DNA of 6,440 bases from positions 1 to 6,440 of the forward strand of contig JAGCSS010000348.1 in the NCBI GenBank assembly GCA_017964055.1. Direction: 5' to 3'. The notes beneath the pieces were generated by a model that worked only from the letters and a program-made list of their open reading frames with translations, searched no databases and was not told the DNA's origin. This DNA comes from Lachnospiraceae bacterium. Lineage in GTDB: Bacteria > Bacillota > Clostridia > Lachnospirales > Lachnospiraceae. Both the position numbers and the translations under genes were made by a program. This document shows, in pieces, positions 5,997 through 6,440 of this stretch (its first letter is position 1; each line of letters opens with the position of its first letter).

Positions 5997-6440
5997 ATGG
6001 TGGACGAAACAAAAAGATACGGCTCTGACGGAGTGATCCCTTCCGGACTTCCGGGCGGATTCTTTGTCTATGAGGCGGAGGAAGACGAAAAGATCCTTTT
6101 TGCGGATCAGAACGTTATAAGCCTTTACGACTGCACGACTTTCGATGAGTTCTATGAGTATGTCGGCGGTTCCTTTAAAGGCATGGTGCATCCCGAAGAT
6201 CTGCACAAGATCGAGAACCAGATACAGGCGCAGACCGTGTTCGGAGAGAAGCGGCATGATTACGTCCGATACCGTATCATCACGAAAAAGGGCGAGGTCA
6301 GATATATCGAGGACTTCGGCCATCTACTGCATTATGATGAGCATAACAGCTATTTCTATGTATTCATCGTCGATGTCGATCAAAACGAATTCATGAACAA
6401 AAACCGCAATTCCCTTGCGGAGGCGGAGATCCTTTCGGCA
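5997..6440 (+). CDS. PAS-domain sensory protein, 3' end cut off
   Basis: The open frame from ATG 5997 runs 148 codons to the last base with no stop, so the gene continues beyond the window. Its translation starts MVDETKRYGS and forms one PAS domain of the PAS_3 type: GGFFVYEAEEDEKILFAD (20-37), FKGMVHPEDLHKIENQI (60-76), YVRYRIITKKGEVRYIED (89-106) and FYVFIVDVD (120-128). PAS domains sense small ligands, redox state or partner proteins in the cytoplasm. There is no signal peptide or membrane segment. Helical sequence after residue 129 would lead into the next domain. Very similar PAS domains that I know from Lachnospiraceae often precede GGDEF, EAL or histidine kinase outputs, but the output here cannot be seen. 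It is divergent from the beta-helix gene across a 244-base gap. Confidence 0.88.
   Translation, partial: MVDETKRYGSDGVIPSGLPGGFFVYEAEEDEKILFADQNVISLYDCTTFDEFYEYVGGSFKGMVHPEDLHKIENQIQAQTVFGEKRHDYVRYRIITKKGEVRYIEDFGHLLHYDEHNSYFYVFIVDVDQNEFMNKNRNSLAEAEILSA

Noticed and set aside
5610..6323. 237-codon open frame on the - strand
   Set aside because: It crosses the divergent promoter region and both flanking genes' starts, has no ribosome binding site in a sensible place, and its translation resembles no family.

Overview
The window looks like chromosomal DNA from an anaerobic Firmicute, most likely a Lachnospiraceae-type Clostridia. The evidence is AAGGAGG-type ribosome binding sites before nearly every gene, a Firmicutes-style DUF2130 protein, an MntE-like CDF transporter, a GT4 glycolipid synthase, and a PAS domain of a sort common in Lachnospiraceae signalling proteins. 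The species cannot be fixed from the sequence. There are six protein genes, two of them cut by the window edges. I see no tRNA, rRNA, CRISPR array, transposase or phage gene.

Layout: (1) bases 1-1009, + strand, the C-terminal part of a cation diffusion facilitator whose metal site reads N-D-D-D, the manganese-type pattern. (2) 1038-2336, +, a full DUF2130 protein with coiled coils, 28 bases downstream and probably co-transcribed. (3) 2337-2493, an intergenic region with an AT-rich candidate promoter, then three hairpins in a row ending at the ribosome binding site of the next gene. (4) 2494-3171 and 3183-4361, +, a tight pair: a PAP2-superfamily membrane phosphatase or phosphotransferase and a GT4 glycosyltransferase of the diacylglycerol glucosyltransferase type. 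(5) 4364-4398, a strong intrinsic terminator, probably used from both sides. (6) 4397-5752, - strand, a secreted cysteine-rich parallel beta-helix protein with a near-consensus promoter. (7) 5753-5996, a divergent intergenic region with overlapping inverted repeats. (8) 5997-6440, +, the start of a PAS-domain sensory protein that leaves the window still open.

How they fit together: the PAP2-GT pair makes metabolic sense as a membrane glycolipid module, with PAP2 making or remodelling diacylglycerol and GT4 adding glucose to it. The CDF and DUF2130 genes seem to form a separate transcription unit. The beta-helix protein is exported and stands alone. The PAS gene starts a signalling protein whose output domain lies outside the window.

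I did not find a convincing new multi-gene system. The points most worth a second look are the structured leader before the PAP2-GT operon, the nuclease-like residue pattern in the uncharacterised DUF2130 protein, the cysteine-rich beta-helix of the exported protein, and the non-canonical PAP2 motifs.
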